Shown piece after piece: positions 24,787 to 33,643 of a stretch of DNA of 64,000 bases (positions are counted from its first letter, which is position 1; each line of letters opens with the position of its first letter). This DNA is from G963717155 sp963717155 (lineage in GTDB: Bacteria; Actinomycetota; Thermoleophilia; Gaiellales; JALYLC01): the NCBI GenBank assembly GCA_963717155.1, contig OY970326.1, positions 1,178,001 to 1,242,000 of the forward strand, given 5' to 3'. The position numbers were made by a program, and so were the translations under genes. The notes beneath the pieces are model-generated. The model worked only from the letters and a program-made list of their open reading frames with translations. It ran no database searches and was not told the DNA's origin.

Positions 24787-27174
24787 TCACTCGGTGTGGA
24801 GGGCGGTGGCGGTTCTGATCCTGGCGGCCCAGCCGGCGGGAGCCAGGGCTCCCACCACGGCGATCAGCATGCCGGCGAGCCCCAGCACGACGATTTCCAG
24901 CGCGCCGTAGACGTCGAGGTAGCTCGACGGAAGTCGCAACCCGACGCTCGAGGCCATCTCGGGGAGGATCTCGTGGTGGAGCGCGATCCCCAGGGGCACG
25001 GCGATCACGCCCGCCACGAGGCCGATGCCGGCAACCCATGAGATGGCCATCGCGATCGTCTGGCGGGGGGTCATCCCGACCGCCTTGAACACGCCGAGGT
25101 CGTGCACACGCTCGCGCGTGTTGAGGACGACGGTGTTCAGGACGCCAAGCGCCGCGACCGCAGCGAGGAGCAGCGAGAGCGTGGCGATCAGACCGATCAT
25201 CGCGTCGACGACCGCGGGGCCACGGGAGTTCAGCTCGACAGGATAGTCGGGGCCGAGTCTGCGGCCGATCGCATTCGCGTAGGCAGTGGCCGACGTTCCC
25301 GGACGCAGGCTCACGTCGAAATGGTCGGGCGCGAGACCGGGGTCGATCGCGCGGAGCGTTGCCCAGGTCGTGACGATGTTCACGCCGCGGTCGTGCGTGT
25401 CGAAGACCTCGCCGACGATCCTGACGCGCAGCCGGTGGCGTCCCTGGCCGATCGCGATGGTGTCACCGACCGACGTACCCGTCTGGGTGAGAAAGCCCGT
25501 CGGGACCATGACCTGATCCGGGCCGGTGTACCAGCGGCCGCTGACGAGGTCGTACCCAGTCCAGGTGGCCGGACCGCGGAATGCCGTCACCGGAACTTGC
25601 TGGGAGAGCCCGGCGACGTTGACCGAGTCGTCTGCCTCGGCGACCACGTGGACCGTCGCCGACTGGCTGCGCACAGCGGCCAGGATCGCGCGCTCGGCGG
25701 CAGCGGGTGACGTCCGCCCGCCGGGCCGGGTACCCGGTGTCCCGATCTTTACGCGCTTGGGCCCGGCCGTTCGCCCGCTGGCGGGCATCGCGATCTGCAA
25801 CGGTTCCGCCTCCTTGTGGGAGATCCCGTTGACCACGTGCTCCAGCGACGAGGTCAGCCCGACAGCGAACGTGACGGCGGTTGCGCCCAACAGGATGGCG
25901 GCCAGCGTCAGGAGCGTGCGTGTGGGTCGGGCGAACGGTGCCGCGAGGCCGATCGTGATCGCGCGGGGCAGCGGCATGCGGCCGAGCAGCCGATGGGCGC
26001 CGTAACCACGTCCACTCTGCGGTGCGCGCCCGATCGCGATCGCCTGAACCGTGCTGAGCCGCCCGGCGCGCAACGCCGGCACGAGCGCGGCAAGCGCCGC
26101 AAGGACGCAGATCCCGACCGGGACGGCGACGTCGACCCAGATCGGCACGCCGAGCCGCCCGACGCCGTAGACGTCGGCGTTCTGCCGAAGAAGCGGCGCC
26201 GCGAGCAGGTTGCCGACCCCGACGCCGATCAAGCACCCGACGAGCGCCGGCAGCGCGACCTGCGCGGCATATGCCAGCGCGACCTGAGCCGGCGTGAAGC
26301 CGAGGCTCTTCAGGATCCCGATCCGCCGATACCCCGAGACGACGGCGCCGCCGACGACGTTCGCGACGATCAGCACCGACATCACGATCCCGAGGACCCC
26401 GAACGCGAGGAGGAACGGGACGAATGGGGCGATGTTGCCGTTCTCGCGCACCTTCGCGGCGTAGTAGGACATCGTTCCGGCGACCGCTCCGCGCGGCAGG
26501 GCCGCGGTGAGAGCGGCGGCGTCGGCGTGCAACGCGGTTTCGGTCCCCGCGTTGGCGAAGCGGTAGAGCATCTGGATCGAGGCTACGCCGCCGGCGGCAC
26601 GGAGGGCCGGGAGCTCGGCCGGGACGACCCACCCCGACGCCGAGTCGGTGACCGAGTTCGCGAGCCCGACGACAGTCAGCGTCTGCCGATGTGACCCGGT
26701 GCCGACGGTCAGCGTCGAGCCGACCGAGAACCCGATGCCCTCGAGGTCGCTTCCAGTTGCGAGAACCACCTCGCCGGGCTTCGTCGCCCACCGTCCGTCC
26801 TCGACCACGAGGTCGTCGACGGGCCCCCCGGGAGCCGCGCGTCCGACGAGGGTCTGCAGGGGCAGCGTCATTCCGGCGCTTCGTCCTGTCACCGTTGCCA
26901 CGTCGTACGGGCCTGCCGCCGCGCTCACGCCCTGGAGGTGCGCTGTTCGGGCGAGGCTGGACGCGCTCACGGTCGGATCGATGGTGGCCGCGATGTCGGC
27001 TCCGCGCTGTCGTGCGAATGCATGGTCGAAAGGAGCGTTCGAGTCGACGACGAGCGCGAGTGCGAGAACCGTCGAGGCCGTCGAGACGAGCACGACGAGT
27101 GCGATGACCGTCGTCTGCAGCCGTCTCCGGCTGATGCCTCCGCGGACGGCACGGATGGTCGCTCCGCCGGTCAT
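24787..27174 (-). CDS. FtsX-type ABC transporter permease (MacB/BceB-like, 795 aa)
   Basis: A 795-residue permease with a duplicated FtsX layout: an N-terminal helix (residues 20-45), a large extracytoplasmic domain, three helices near 290-420 including GYRRIGILKSLGFTPAQVALAY (the mechanotransmission motif), a second extracytoplasmic domain, and a final set of helices with VLNTRERVHDLGVFKAVGMTPRQTIAM. This is the LolC/MacB superfamily that works by mechanotransmission, often in peptide antibiotic resistance or lipoprotein release. The ATG at 27174 overlaps the ATPase stop (ATGA). A two-component system is divergently encoded, as in Bce-type modules. Confidence 0.9.
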   Translation of the reverse strand: MTGGATIRAVRGGISRRRLQTTVIALVVLVSTASTVLALALVVDSNAPFDHAFARQRGADIAATIDPTVSASSLARTAHLQGVSAAAGPYDVATVTGRSAGMTLPLQTLVGRAAPGGPVDDLVVEDGRWATKPGEVVLATGSDLEGIGFSVGSTLTVGTGSHRQTLTVVGLANSVTDSASGWVVPAELPALRAAGGVASIQMLYRFANAGTETALHADAAALTAALPRGAVAGTMSYYAAKVRENGNIAPFVPFLLAFGVLGIVMSVLIVANVVGGAVVSGYRRIGILKSLGFTPAQVALAYAAQVALPALVGCLIGVGVGNLLAAPLLRQNADVYGVGRLGVPIWVDVAVPVGICVLAALAALVPALRAGRLSTVQAIAIGRAPQSGRGYGAHRLLGRMPLPRAITIGLAAPFARPTRTLLTLAAILLGATAVTFAVGLTSSLEHVVNGISHKEAEPLQIAMPASGRTAGPKRVKIGTPGTRPGGRTSPAAAERAILAAVRSQSATVHVVAEADDSVNVAGLSQQVPVTAFRGPATWTGYDLVSGRWYTGPDQVMVPTGFLTQTGTSVGDTIAIGQGRHRLRVRIVGEVFDTHDRGVNIVTTWATLRAIDPGLAPDHFDVSLRPGTSATAYANAIGRRLGPDYPVELNSRGPAVVDAMIGLIATLSLLLAAVAALGVLNTVVLNTRERVHDLGVFKAVGMTPRQTIAMAISWVAGIGLVAGVIAVPLGIALHHEILPEMASSVGLRLPSSYLDVYGALEIVVLGLAGMLIAVVGALAPAGWAARIRTATALHTE

Positions 27175-27872
27175 TGCGCAACCTCGTGCACGGTTGTCGC
27201 CGCCGCGCCGGCGACGCGTCCGTCGACGAGCTCGATCGTCCGGCCGGCATAGCGGGCCGCCAGGTCGGGGTTGTGCGTGACGAGCACGAGCGTCAGACCC
27301 GACCGGTGCAAGCGGGCGAGCAGCGCTCCGATCCCTTCTCCGGTCGTGCTGTCCAGCGCCCCGGTCGGCTCGTCGGCCAGCAGGAGCGCCGGCCGGTTCA
27401 CAAGGGCACGCGCGATCGCGACCCGCTGCCGCTCGCCGCCCGACAGCCGAGCAGGATAGGAATCCCGGTGCCGCTCGATTCCCAGCATCTCGAGCAACTC
27501 GTCGGCTCTCGCGCGGCCCTCGGCCGCCCGCATCCCGCCGAGCTGCGCAGGCAGCAACACGTTGTCGACGACCGTCAGATCGTCGAGCAGATTGAAGAAC
27601 TGGAAGATCATCCCGACCCGGCTGCGGCGAAACAGGGCAGCACCGGTTTCGCCGAGCTGGTCGATCCGCGTGCCGGCGACGGTCACCGCGCCACTCGTCG
27701 GCCGGTCGAGCCCGGCGATCAGGTTCAGCAGCGTCGACTTCCCGCTGCCCGACGGGCCCATGATGGCGACTGCCTCGCCCGGTTCGATCTCGAGGCTGAC
27801 ACGGTCGAGCGCCGGCCGGCCATCGTCGTCGTAGCGCTTTGTGACTTCCTCGATCTGGACCAGCGCGTCCAT
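27171..27872 (-). CDS. ABC transporter ATP-binding protein (LolD/MacB type)
   Basis: A 233-residue ATPase for the FtsX-type permease. Walker A GPSGSGKST (about residue 39), Q-loop QFFNLLDDLT, signature LSGGERQRVAIARALV, Walker B LLLADEPTGALDS, H-loop LVTHNPDLA. The QFFNL and DEPTGALD forms are typical of the LolD/MacB/BceA group. The ATG at 27872 has AAGGAGG eight bases upstream, so the longer open frame upstream is not used. Divergent from the histidine kinase by about 210 bp. Confidence 0.93.
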   Translation of the reverse strand: MDALVQIEEVTKRYDDDGRPALDRVSLEIEPGEAVAIMGPSGSGKSTLLNLIAGLDRPTSGAVTVAGTRIDQLGETGAALFRRSRVGMIFQFFNLLDDLTVVDNVLLPAQLGGMRAAEGRARADELLEMLGIERHRDSYPARLSGGERQRVAIARALVNRPALLLADEPTGALDSTTGEGIGALLARLHRSGLTLVLVTHNPDLAARYAGRTIELVDGRVAGAAATTVHEVAQ

Positions 27873-28083
27873 GAGCCTCCTTCGCGGGTGTCTCCGTCGC
27901 GGGTCTCCTGCGACACGACCCACGGTAGGAGGCGCGGCACGCGCTGTCGTCGCCGCCAGGAGCCAACTTCTCCGTCGCTCCGCAGGTGTACGAGACCAGG
28001 ATCGCGCGCGGCGGTCAGCCCTGGGTATGACGCCCCTGGGGACGACGACAGATCGGCCGCGCGGGCGTACCGTTCTGCACGTG

Positions 28084-29355
28084 ATGCCAACGCCTTCCAC
28101 TCATGCCGATGAGGCCGTGCGCGCATGGGGGCCCGAGCTCCGACGCGGGTTCGTCCAGGTGCTCGTCGCCCGCGATCCGCCGCTTCTCCTTCGGTCACGC
28201 CGGGCGAAGGCCGCGGTTGCCCTCGCGACCTGGATCGGGGCAGCGCTGCTCCTCGTTGCGCTGATCGCCCTGTTGCGGCGGGCGCCGCAGGACGAAATCT
28301 TCATCACTCCTTCCGGGACCGGCGTGAGTCGTTCGCAACCGCGGACGGCCGACGTCGTCGCGAGCCTCGCGCTGCTCTTGCTCTGCGTTCGTTATCCGCT
28401 TCTTGCCTGGAGGATCGGCTATGCAGCGCTGCTCTTTCTCCCGCTGATCTCCAGCGACCGGCTGCCGCTTTCGATCGCGCTGCTTCTCTGTTACTGGGTC
28501 GCAGGCCTGCGCCACGGGCGCGCCGCGTCCTGGGCGATGTGCCTGCTGATGCTGGTGCCGGTGTGGTTGCTGATGCCCGGGGCAGAGCGCCCGGTTTTCT
28601 CGACCGCGGTGCTCTTCGTGGTCCAGGTGGCACTCGACGCGACCATCGTCTCCCGCCGCGCGGGCCATGCGCTTGCAGAGCAGATTGCACAGAGCGAGGT
28701 CGAGGAGTCACGGCGAGCCGTGCTGGAGGAGCGCACGCGCATCGCGCGTGAGATGCACGACGTTGTCGCCCACCACATGTCGCTGATCGCGGTCCAGGCG
28801 GAAACGGCGCAATACCGGCTGAGTGATCTGAGCCCGGCGGCGGTCGAGGAGTTCTCCTCGCTGAGCGCTACGGCACGCGGGGCTCTCACCGATCTGCGCC
28901 GGCTGCTCGGCGTTCTCCGCAGTGACAGGCCAGCCGAGCGGGAGCCTCAACCACAGCTCGCCGATGTCGCGACGCTCGTCGACGCGACCCGGCGCGCGGG
29001 GGTGAGCGTCGAGCTCTCGATGCCGGCGAACGGGAGCGCGGCGGTTTCCCACGCGGTCGGGCTGTGCGCCTACCGGATCGTCCAGGAGGCGCTCTCGAAC
29101 GCCGGGCGGCACGCGCCGGGCGCACGGGTGCTCGTCAAGGTCGAGCGCGATCCGGACGTGCTCCGCCTGAACGTCGTCAACGGCCCGCCGACGACGTCCG
29201 GCCAGGCTCCGTCGAGAAGCGTGCGAGCGGGACACGGCATCTCCGGCATGCGGGAACGCGTGGCGTTGCTCGGTGGCTCGATCTCGGCGGAACCGAGCGC
29301 GGTCGGCGGCTTCACCGTGATGGCGGTGCTCCCGCTGACGGAGGCGGCGTCGTGA
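28084..29355 (+). CDS. Sensor histidine kinase, NarL-type (HisKA_3)
   Basis: A 423-residue membrane kinase. About five helices in residues 45-200 with little extracytoplasmic sequence, so an intramembrane sensor, then the phospho-acceptor histidine in RIAREMHDVVAHHMSLIAVQAE (about residue 220). The ATP-binding domain has YRIVQEALSNAGRHA and GHGISGMRERVALLGG. No separate sensory domain is seen. Start ATG 28084 (a GTG lies one codon earlier). Overlaps the response regulator gene by 4 bp. Given the divergent ABC exporter, it may sense exporter activity or cell-wall stress. This is inferred from context. Confidence 0.9.
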   Translation: MPTPSTHADEAVRAWGPELRRGFVQVLVARDPPLLLRSRRAKAAVALATWIGAALLLVALIALLRRAPQDEIFITPSGTGVSRSQPRTADVVASLALLLLCVRYPLLAWRIGYAALLFLPLISSDRLPLSIALLLCYWVAGLRHGRAASWAMCLLMLVPVWLLMPGAERPVFSTAVLFVVQVALDATIVSRRAGHALAEQIAQSEVEESRRAVLEERTRIAREMHDVVAHHMSLIAVQAETAQYRLSDLSPAAVEEFSSLSATARGALTDLRRLLGVLRSDRPAEREPQPQLADVATLVDATRRAGVSVELSMPANGSAAVSHAVGLCAYRIVQEALSNAGRHAPGARVLVKVERDPDVLRLNVVNGPPTTSGQAPSRSVRAGHGISGMRERVALLGGSISAEPSAVGGFTVMAVLPLTEAAS

Positions 29356-30029
29356 CGGATGGCCCGATCACGTGTCTGATCGCTGACGATCAAGCGATGG
29401 TGCGCGAGGGGTTCGGCGCGCTTCTCGCCGCCCAGCCGGATCTGGCGGTGGTCGGCCAGGCCGCCGACGGCGCCGACGCGGTCAGGCTTGCGCACGCGCT
29501 CGATCCCGACGTGATCCTGATGGACGTTCGCATGCCGGTGATGGACGGGCTCGAAGCCACCCGTCGCATCCTCCAGCAGCCCACGGACGGAGCCACGCGA
29601 CGTGTGCTCATGCTCACGACGTTCGACCTCGACGAGTACGTCTACGAAGCGCTCCGCGCCGGGGCGAGCGGATTCCTGCTGAAGGATGCGCCCGCCGACG
29701 AGCTCGTGAACGCCGTCCGTGTCGTCGCAGCCGGCGACGCGCTGGTCTCACCATCCGTGATGCGCCGGCTGATCGCCGACTTCGTCGCGCAGCCACATCG
29801 CCCGAGGGCCGATCCGGTCTCGCTCGACGTTCTCACCCCGCGCGAGCGCGAAGTCCTTCGCCTCGTCGCGCGCGGACTCTCGAACGCAGAGATCAGCGCC
29901 ACGCTCGTCGTCGCGCCGCAGACGACGAAGACGCATGTCGGCCGCATCCTGCACAAGCTCCACCTGCGAGACCGCGCCCAGGCCGTCGTTGCCGCCTACG
30001 AGTCGGGCTTGATCGTCCCCGGCGAGTGA
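29352..30029 (+). CDS. LuxR/NarL-family response regulator
   Basis: A 225-residue two-domain regulator. Receiver domain with the acidic pair ADDQ, phospho-accepting aspartate in LDPDVILMDVRMPVMDG (about residue 55) and a conserved Thr/Lys (MLTTFDLDEY, FLLKDAP). The LuxR-type HTH in residues about 160-220 begins LTPREREVLRLVARGLSNAEIS. GTG start at 29352 overlaps the kinase stop (GTGA). Partner of the upstream kinase. The likely target is the divergent ABC transporter. Confidence 0.93.
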   Translation: MTDGPITCLIADDQAMVREGFGALLAAQPDLAVVGQAADGADAVRLAHALDPDVILMDVRMPVMDGLEATRRILQQPTDGATRRVLMLTTFDLDEYVYEALRAGASGFLLKDAPADELVNAVRVVAAGDALVSPSVMRRLIADFVAQPHRPRADPVSLDVLTPREREVLRLVARGLSNAEISATLVVAPQTTKTHVGRILHKLHLRDRAQAVVAAYESGLIVPGE

Positions 30030-30097
30030 GAGCGGGGAGCGCGTCACTGCTACGCGCTGGCCATGCACGCACGAACCGGCCGGAGCGGACGGCGTGC

Positions 30098-30230
30098 GCC
30101 GTTGGCCGTCGCGGGGCCGCCACGGCTCGTGCTCGTGGGCGAGCCAGACCAGCTCGTCGTCGAAGCGAACCGCCACGTCGCCGCCGACGATGACCGGACG
30201 CCCGCCCGTCTCGACGACGACCACCTGCAA
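30098..30230 (-). pseudogene. Fragment of a metallo-beta-lactamase-fold (AHL lactonase-like) protein
   Basis: Only about 45 residues are legible: VVVVETGGRPVIVGGDVAVRF followed directly by DDELVWLAHEHEPWRPR. These look like the end of a metallo-beta-lactamase fold as in N-acyl homoserine lactonase-like proteins. The GGD aspartate and AHEHEPW histidine fit metal-site positions, but the loop between them appears to be missing. Upstream sequence gives no continuing domain. I read it as a decayed remnant with an internal deletion. Low certainty. Confidence 0.35.
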
Positions 30231-30235
30231 GCCGC

Positions 30236-30540
30236 GCGCGTGGCGCAGTCGGTGGCGTATCCGATTAGTGGCGTCTCAGGAGCCCGTCGGAACCGAGTCG
30301 GGCGTTCGGGATAGATCCCGCGACGAGGCCGACGGTGCGGCGATGAGCACTGCGCGGCCGGAGACCAGAACCACTGAGACGCCGCACGCTGGCCCACGCA
30401 GCGTCGAGGACGAATGCTTGTCCCAGGTGACGGAGCCCCCGTTTTGGTTGACCGCCTTGACAACCGCGGGGAGTGCGCCCCGATGATTCGTGCGCACGGG
30501 CGGGAGATCGTCGCGGCGGATCCGGCGTAGCATGGCGATC
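30236..30540. other. Stretch without a recognisable gene
   Basis: Short frames exist on both strands but none shows family features or a good ribosome site. It may hold further debris of the metallo-beta-lactamase-like gene. Confidence 0.35.
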
Positions 30541-30909
30541 ATGGAGCGAGTAACCGGAATCGGCGGGGTGTTTCAGCGCGCCGGACAGGCCTCGAGCCTT
30601 CGCGACTGGTACGCCGAGCATCTCGGCATCGATATCTCCGAGTGGGGCACCAAGCCATTCGAGTGGACGCCGGGCGGTTCCACTGTCTGGGCTATCTTCG
30701 ATCATGACACCGAGTACTTCGGACGGCCAGAACAGGCGTTCATGGTGAACTTCCGCGTCGCCGATCTGGACGCGATGCTGGCCCAGTTGCGCGCGGCTGG
30801 GGTCGAGGTGGTCGACGCGCTGGAGGAGTCGGAGTACGGCCGCTTCGGGTGGGCGGTCGATCCTGAGGGCACCCGGTTCGAGCTCTGGCAGCCTCCGCCG
30901 GGCCGCTGA
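30541..30909 (+). CDS. VOC (glyoxalase/bleomycin-resistance) family protein
   Basis: A 122-residue single-domain VOC protein. The two beta-alpha-beta-beta-beta halves are visible: GVFQRAGQASSLRDWYAEHLGI at the start and FRVADLDAMLAQLRAAGVEVVD, then DPEGTRFELWQPPPGR with the C-terminal glutamate that usually ligates metal. Function of such short VOC proteins ranges from isomerase to antibiotic binding. An in-frame ATG also lies at 30532. Isolated gene. Confidence 0.85.
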   Translation: MERVTGIGGVFQRAGQASSLRDWYAEHLGIDISEWGTKPFEWTPGGSTVWAIFDHDTEYFGRPEQAFMVNFRVADLDAMLAQLRAAGVEVVDALEESEYGRFGWAVDPEGTRFELWQPPPGR

Positions 30910-31050
30910 GCCGCTCACCGCTCCGATCAGCTTCCGAACCAGGCCATCCTCCGTCCGGCGCCAACGCAATGTCGAGAACGGCCGGGCGGCTCCGACACCT
31001 GGGTGAACGACTGCTCGGAGGAGCAGTGAAACGTCCACAGGGAGACCCGG

Positions 31051-31673
31051 ATGCGGAAGCTGATCGCCAGCGAGTGGATGACGCTCGATGGAGTGGTGCA
31101 GGGGCCGAGCTACGCCGATGAGGATCGGAGTGGGGGGTTCGACCGCGGTGGCTGGCATAGCCGCTACCTCGACGACCTCTCCATGCAATGGGTCATCGAG
31201 AGCGTCGCCAACGCCGCGGGCTATCTGCTCGGGCGTGGCACCTACGACCTCTTCGCCGCCCACTGGCCGCAGGCGTCGGCCGAGGAGCAGGCGCTGGCCG
31301 AGCCGCTGAACACACGGCCGAAGCACGTGGCCTCGACGACGCTATCGGAGCCGCTCGGGTGGCAGAACTCGACGTTGCTGCAGGGCAACGTCGGCGACGG
31401 CGTTCGAGCTCTGAAGGCGCAAGCAGGAGGCGATCTGCTCCTGATCGGCAGTCCGGTGCTGATGCGGACGCTGCTCGAGGAGAATCTGCTCGACGAGCTG
31501 CGGGTGATGATCGACCCACTCGTCCTGGGCGCCGGCAAGCGCCTGTTCGGCAACCGACGTGTCCACGCGACCCCTGCGCCTGGTCGAGAGCCGGCCGACG
31601 AGCACGGGCGCGATGATCGCTACCTACGCTCCGGGCGATCCGGCTGCGGCGAACAAGGAGGACGACCAGATGA
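31051..31673 (+). pseudogene. Dihydrofolate reductase-like (RibD C-terminal domain) protein, frameshifted near the 3' end
   Basis: About 205 residues when joined. MRKLIASEWMTLDGVVQGP at the start is the family hallmark, followed by LLGRGTYDLFAAHWP, LLIGSPVLMRTLLEENLLDELRVMIDPLVLGAGKRLF. The frame then shifts near 31556 and resumes as LRLVESRPTSTGAMIATYAPG. A second shift before 31670 is needed to reach a stop. The natural stop would overlap the next ATG at 31670. Genes of this type often neighbour DGPF proteins and ECF sigma factors, as here. Confidence 0.75.
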
Positions 31674-32073
31674 AGATTCATGTTGCTGCAGGACTACGCC
31701 CCGACCGAGGTCGCCACCGAGTTCATCGGCGCCTGGTCGCCGGAGGACGCGGCGGCGCACATCGAGTTCCAGCGCCAGATGAACCAGCGGCTCGACCGAG
31801 AGCGGCGAGCTGGTCGAGGCGCAGGCGCTGACCGTGCCCGAGCAGGCGAGGTTCGTCGTGTGCGACGGCGTTGGCGCACCGGTGGTCACCGACGGGCCGT
31901 TCCCGGAGGGCAAGGAGCTGCTCGCGGGCTACCGGATGATCGATGTCGAGTCGCTCGAGCGGGCGATCGAGATCGCGGCGGAGGCCTCGGCGGCGCCCGG
32001 ACCGGGCGGCAAGCCGATCAAGACGGTGATCGAGGTGCGCGAGGTGATGGGCGCCCCGATGCCCGAGGAGTGA
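31670..32073 (+). pseudogene. DGPF/YCII-domain protein (ECF42-associated), with apparent frameshifts
   Basis: About 132 residues when joined: MKI(M)LLQDYAPTEVATEFIGAW at the start, then QALTVPEQARFVVCDGVGAPVVTDGPFPEGKELLAGYRMIDV with the eponymous DGPF motif, then a tail ending VREVMGAPMPEE at 32073. One extra C at about 31680 and another shift near 31798 break the frame. A good AAGGAGG lies 8 bases before the ATG. Known: DGPF proteins are encoded next to group ECF42 sigma factors, and their stop here overlaps the sigma gene's GTG by 4 bp. Confidence 0.75.
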
Positions 32074-33328
32074 GCCCGAACGCGAGACATCGAGGACCTG
32101 CTGCGCGACGCCGCGCCGCGGGTCCTCGCCGCGGTCGTGCGGCGGTTCGGCGACTTCGGCGACGGCCGAGGACGCGACGCAGGAGGCGATGCTCGCGGCG
32201 TCCGAGCAATGGCCGCGCCAGGGCAGGCCTGAGAACCCCGTCGGCTGGTTGGTCCACGTCGCTTCGGTGCGGATGATCGACGGCTCCGCAGCGACTCCGC
32301 TCGGCGTGATCGCGAGGCGGCGGCCGCCGCGCGGGAGCCGCGCGACCCGCCACCGAAGCGCCCGAGCACGACGACACGCTGGCGCTGATGTTCATGTCGT
32401 GCCATCCCGACGCTCACGCCGGCATCGGCGATCGCGCTCACGCTGCGCGCGGTCGGCGGGTCTGACCACGGCGGAGATCGCGAGCCGCGTTCCTCGTCCC
32501 CGAGGCGACGATGGCTCAGCGGATCAGCCGCGCCAAGCGGACGATCAAGGAGTCCGGGCACCGGCGTTCCGGATGCCGACCGGAGACGAGTGGACCGAGC
32601 GTCGCCGCTCGGTTCTTCACATCCTCTATCTGATCTTCAACGAGGGCTACCTGAGCGCCAGCGGACCCGAACTCGCGCGCGCCGACCTCGCCGTGGAGGC
32701 GATCCGGCTCGCGCGCATCGCCCACCGGGCGCTGCCCGACGACTCCGAGGTCGCCGGGCTGCTGGCGCTGATGCTGCTGACCGAGGCCCGCCGCGCAGCC
32801 CGCACGACGCCGGCCGGCGAGCTCGTCCCGCTCGACGAGCAGGACCGCTCGCTGCTGGGACCGCGACCTGATCGCCGAGGGCGTCGAGCTCGTCGCCGAT
32901 CGCCTCGAGCCGAGGAGCGGCGGGCGAATACCTGATCCAGGCCCAGATCGCCGCCGCGCACGACGCCGCGGCGCGCGCCGGAGGACACCGACTGGCGGCG
33001 AGATCCTCGGCCTGTACGCGGTGCTCGAGCGGATGACTCAGAACCCGATGGTCTCGCTCAACGGCGCGATCGCGGTCGCGATGCTCGAAGGGCCCTGAGC
33101 CCGGGCTCAGCGCTGCTGAAGCAGCTCGAGCAGCCGCTCGCGGGCCACCACCGCCTGTACGCGGTCCGCGCCCACCTGCTGGAGATGGCGGGCGACCTTG
33201 ACGCGGCGTGCGCGGAATACGCAGCTGCTGCGCGCGGCACCAACAGCGTCCCCGAGCGGAACTATCTGGTGATGAAGGCCGCCCGGCTGCGGGACCAGGT
33301 ACCGAGGCGCGAGGGACGAGAGGCTTGA
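32070..33328 (+). pseudogene. ECF42-type sigma factor with long C-terminal extension, multiply frameshifted
   Basis: About 415 residues when joined. Region 2: IEDLLRDAAPRVLAAVVRRFGDF, EDATQEAMLAASEQWPRQGRPENPVGWLVHVA. Region 4: LMFMSCHP-like segment, ALTLRAVGGLTTAEIA, EATMAQRISRAKRTIK. Then the extension typical of this group: RRSVLHILYLIFNEGYLSASGPELARADLAVEAIRLARI and a TPR-like end with LYAVRAHLLEMAGDLDAACAEYAAAA. More than ten frame changes (for example near 32160, 32290, 32350, 32495, 32560, 32860, 32920, 32985, 33090). Every block is conserved apart from the frame, so either recent decay or consensus error. Confidence 0.75.
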
Positions 33329-33456
33329 TTCTCGTTTTGCGCGAGTCACGAGTTCGGGTAGCCGCACCCCCGAACGCCTGATCGCCGTACGGCGCGGCCG
33401 CTCGGTCGTCGCAATGCTTGGAGGGACGGAAGCACCGCGACACGAGGAGTCCCGAC

Positions 33457-33643
33457 GTGAGCACGGCACAGCAGTCCCGCCTCTCCATACCGAAGCTCCG
33501 CGCCGAGATCGCCGGCGCTGTCATCGGCCCGCGCGACCCGGCTACGACGTCGTGTCCTCGCGGCGAGACGGGCCTTCACCGGCGCCGCCGCATCGCACGG
33601 TCTCGCCGTCGGCTTCGGTGACACGGGGTCTGTCGGGATCGGG
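33457..33643 (+). pseudogene. Remnant of an FAD-linked (berberine-type) oxidoreductase with internal deletion
   Basis: GTG at 33457 starts STAQQSRLSIPKLRAEIAG then AVIGPRDPGYD, the N-terminus typical of FAD-binding PCMH oxidoreductases. After a frame change the sequence reads ASHGLAVGFGDTGSVGIG, which in family members lies about 100 residues further on (the FAD diphosphate loop). The segment between is missing, as is everything after GSVGIG, where the sequence enters the tail of the oppositely transcribed LuxR-type gene. A doubly deleted remnant, or a mis-assembly joint. Confidence 0.55.

Noticed and set aside
24787..27966. One 1059-codon protein joining the permease with upstream sequence
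   Set aside because: The first 260 codons are a shadow of the ATPase gene in another frame. The permease has its own ATG at 27174 overlapping the ATPase stop.
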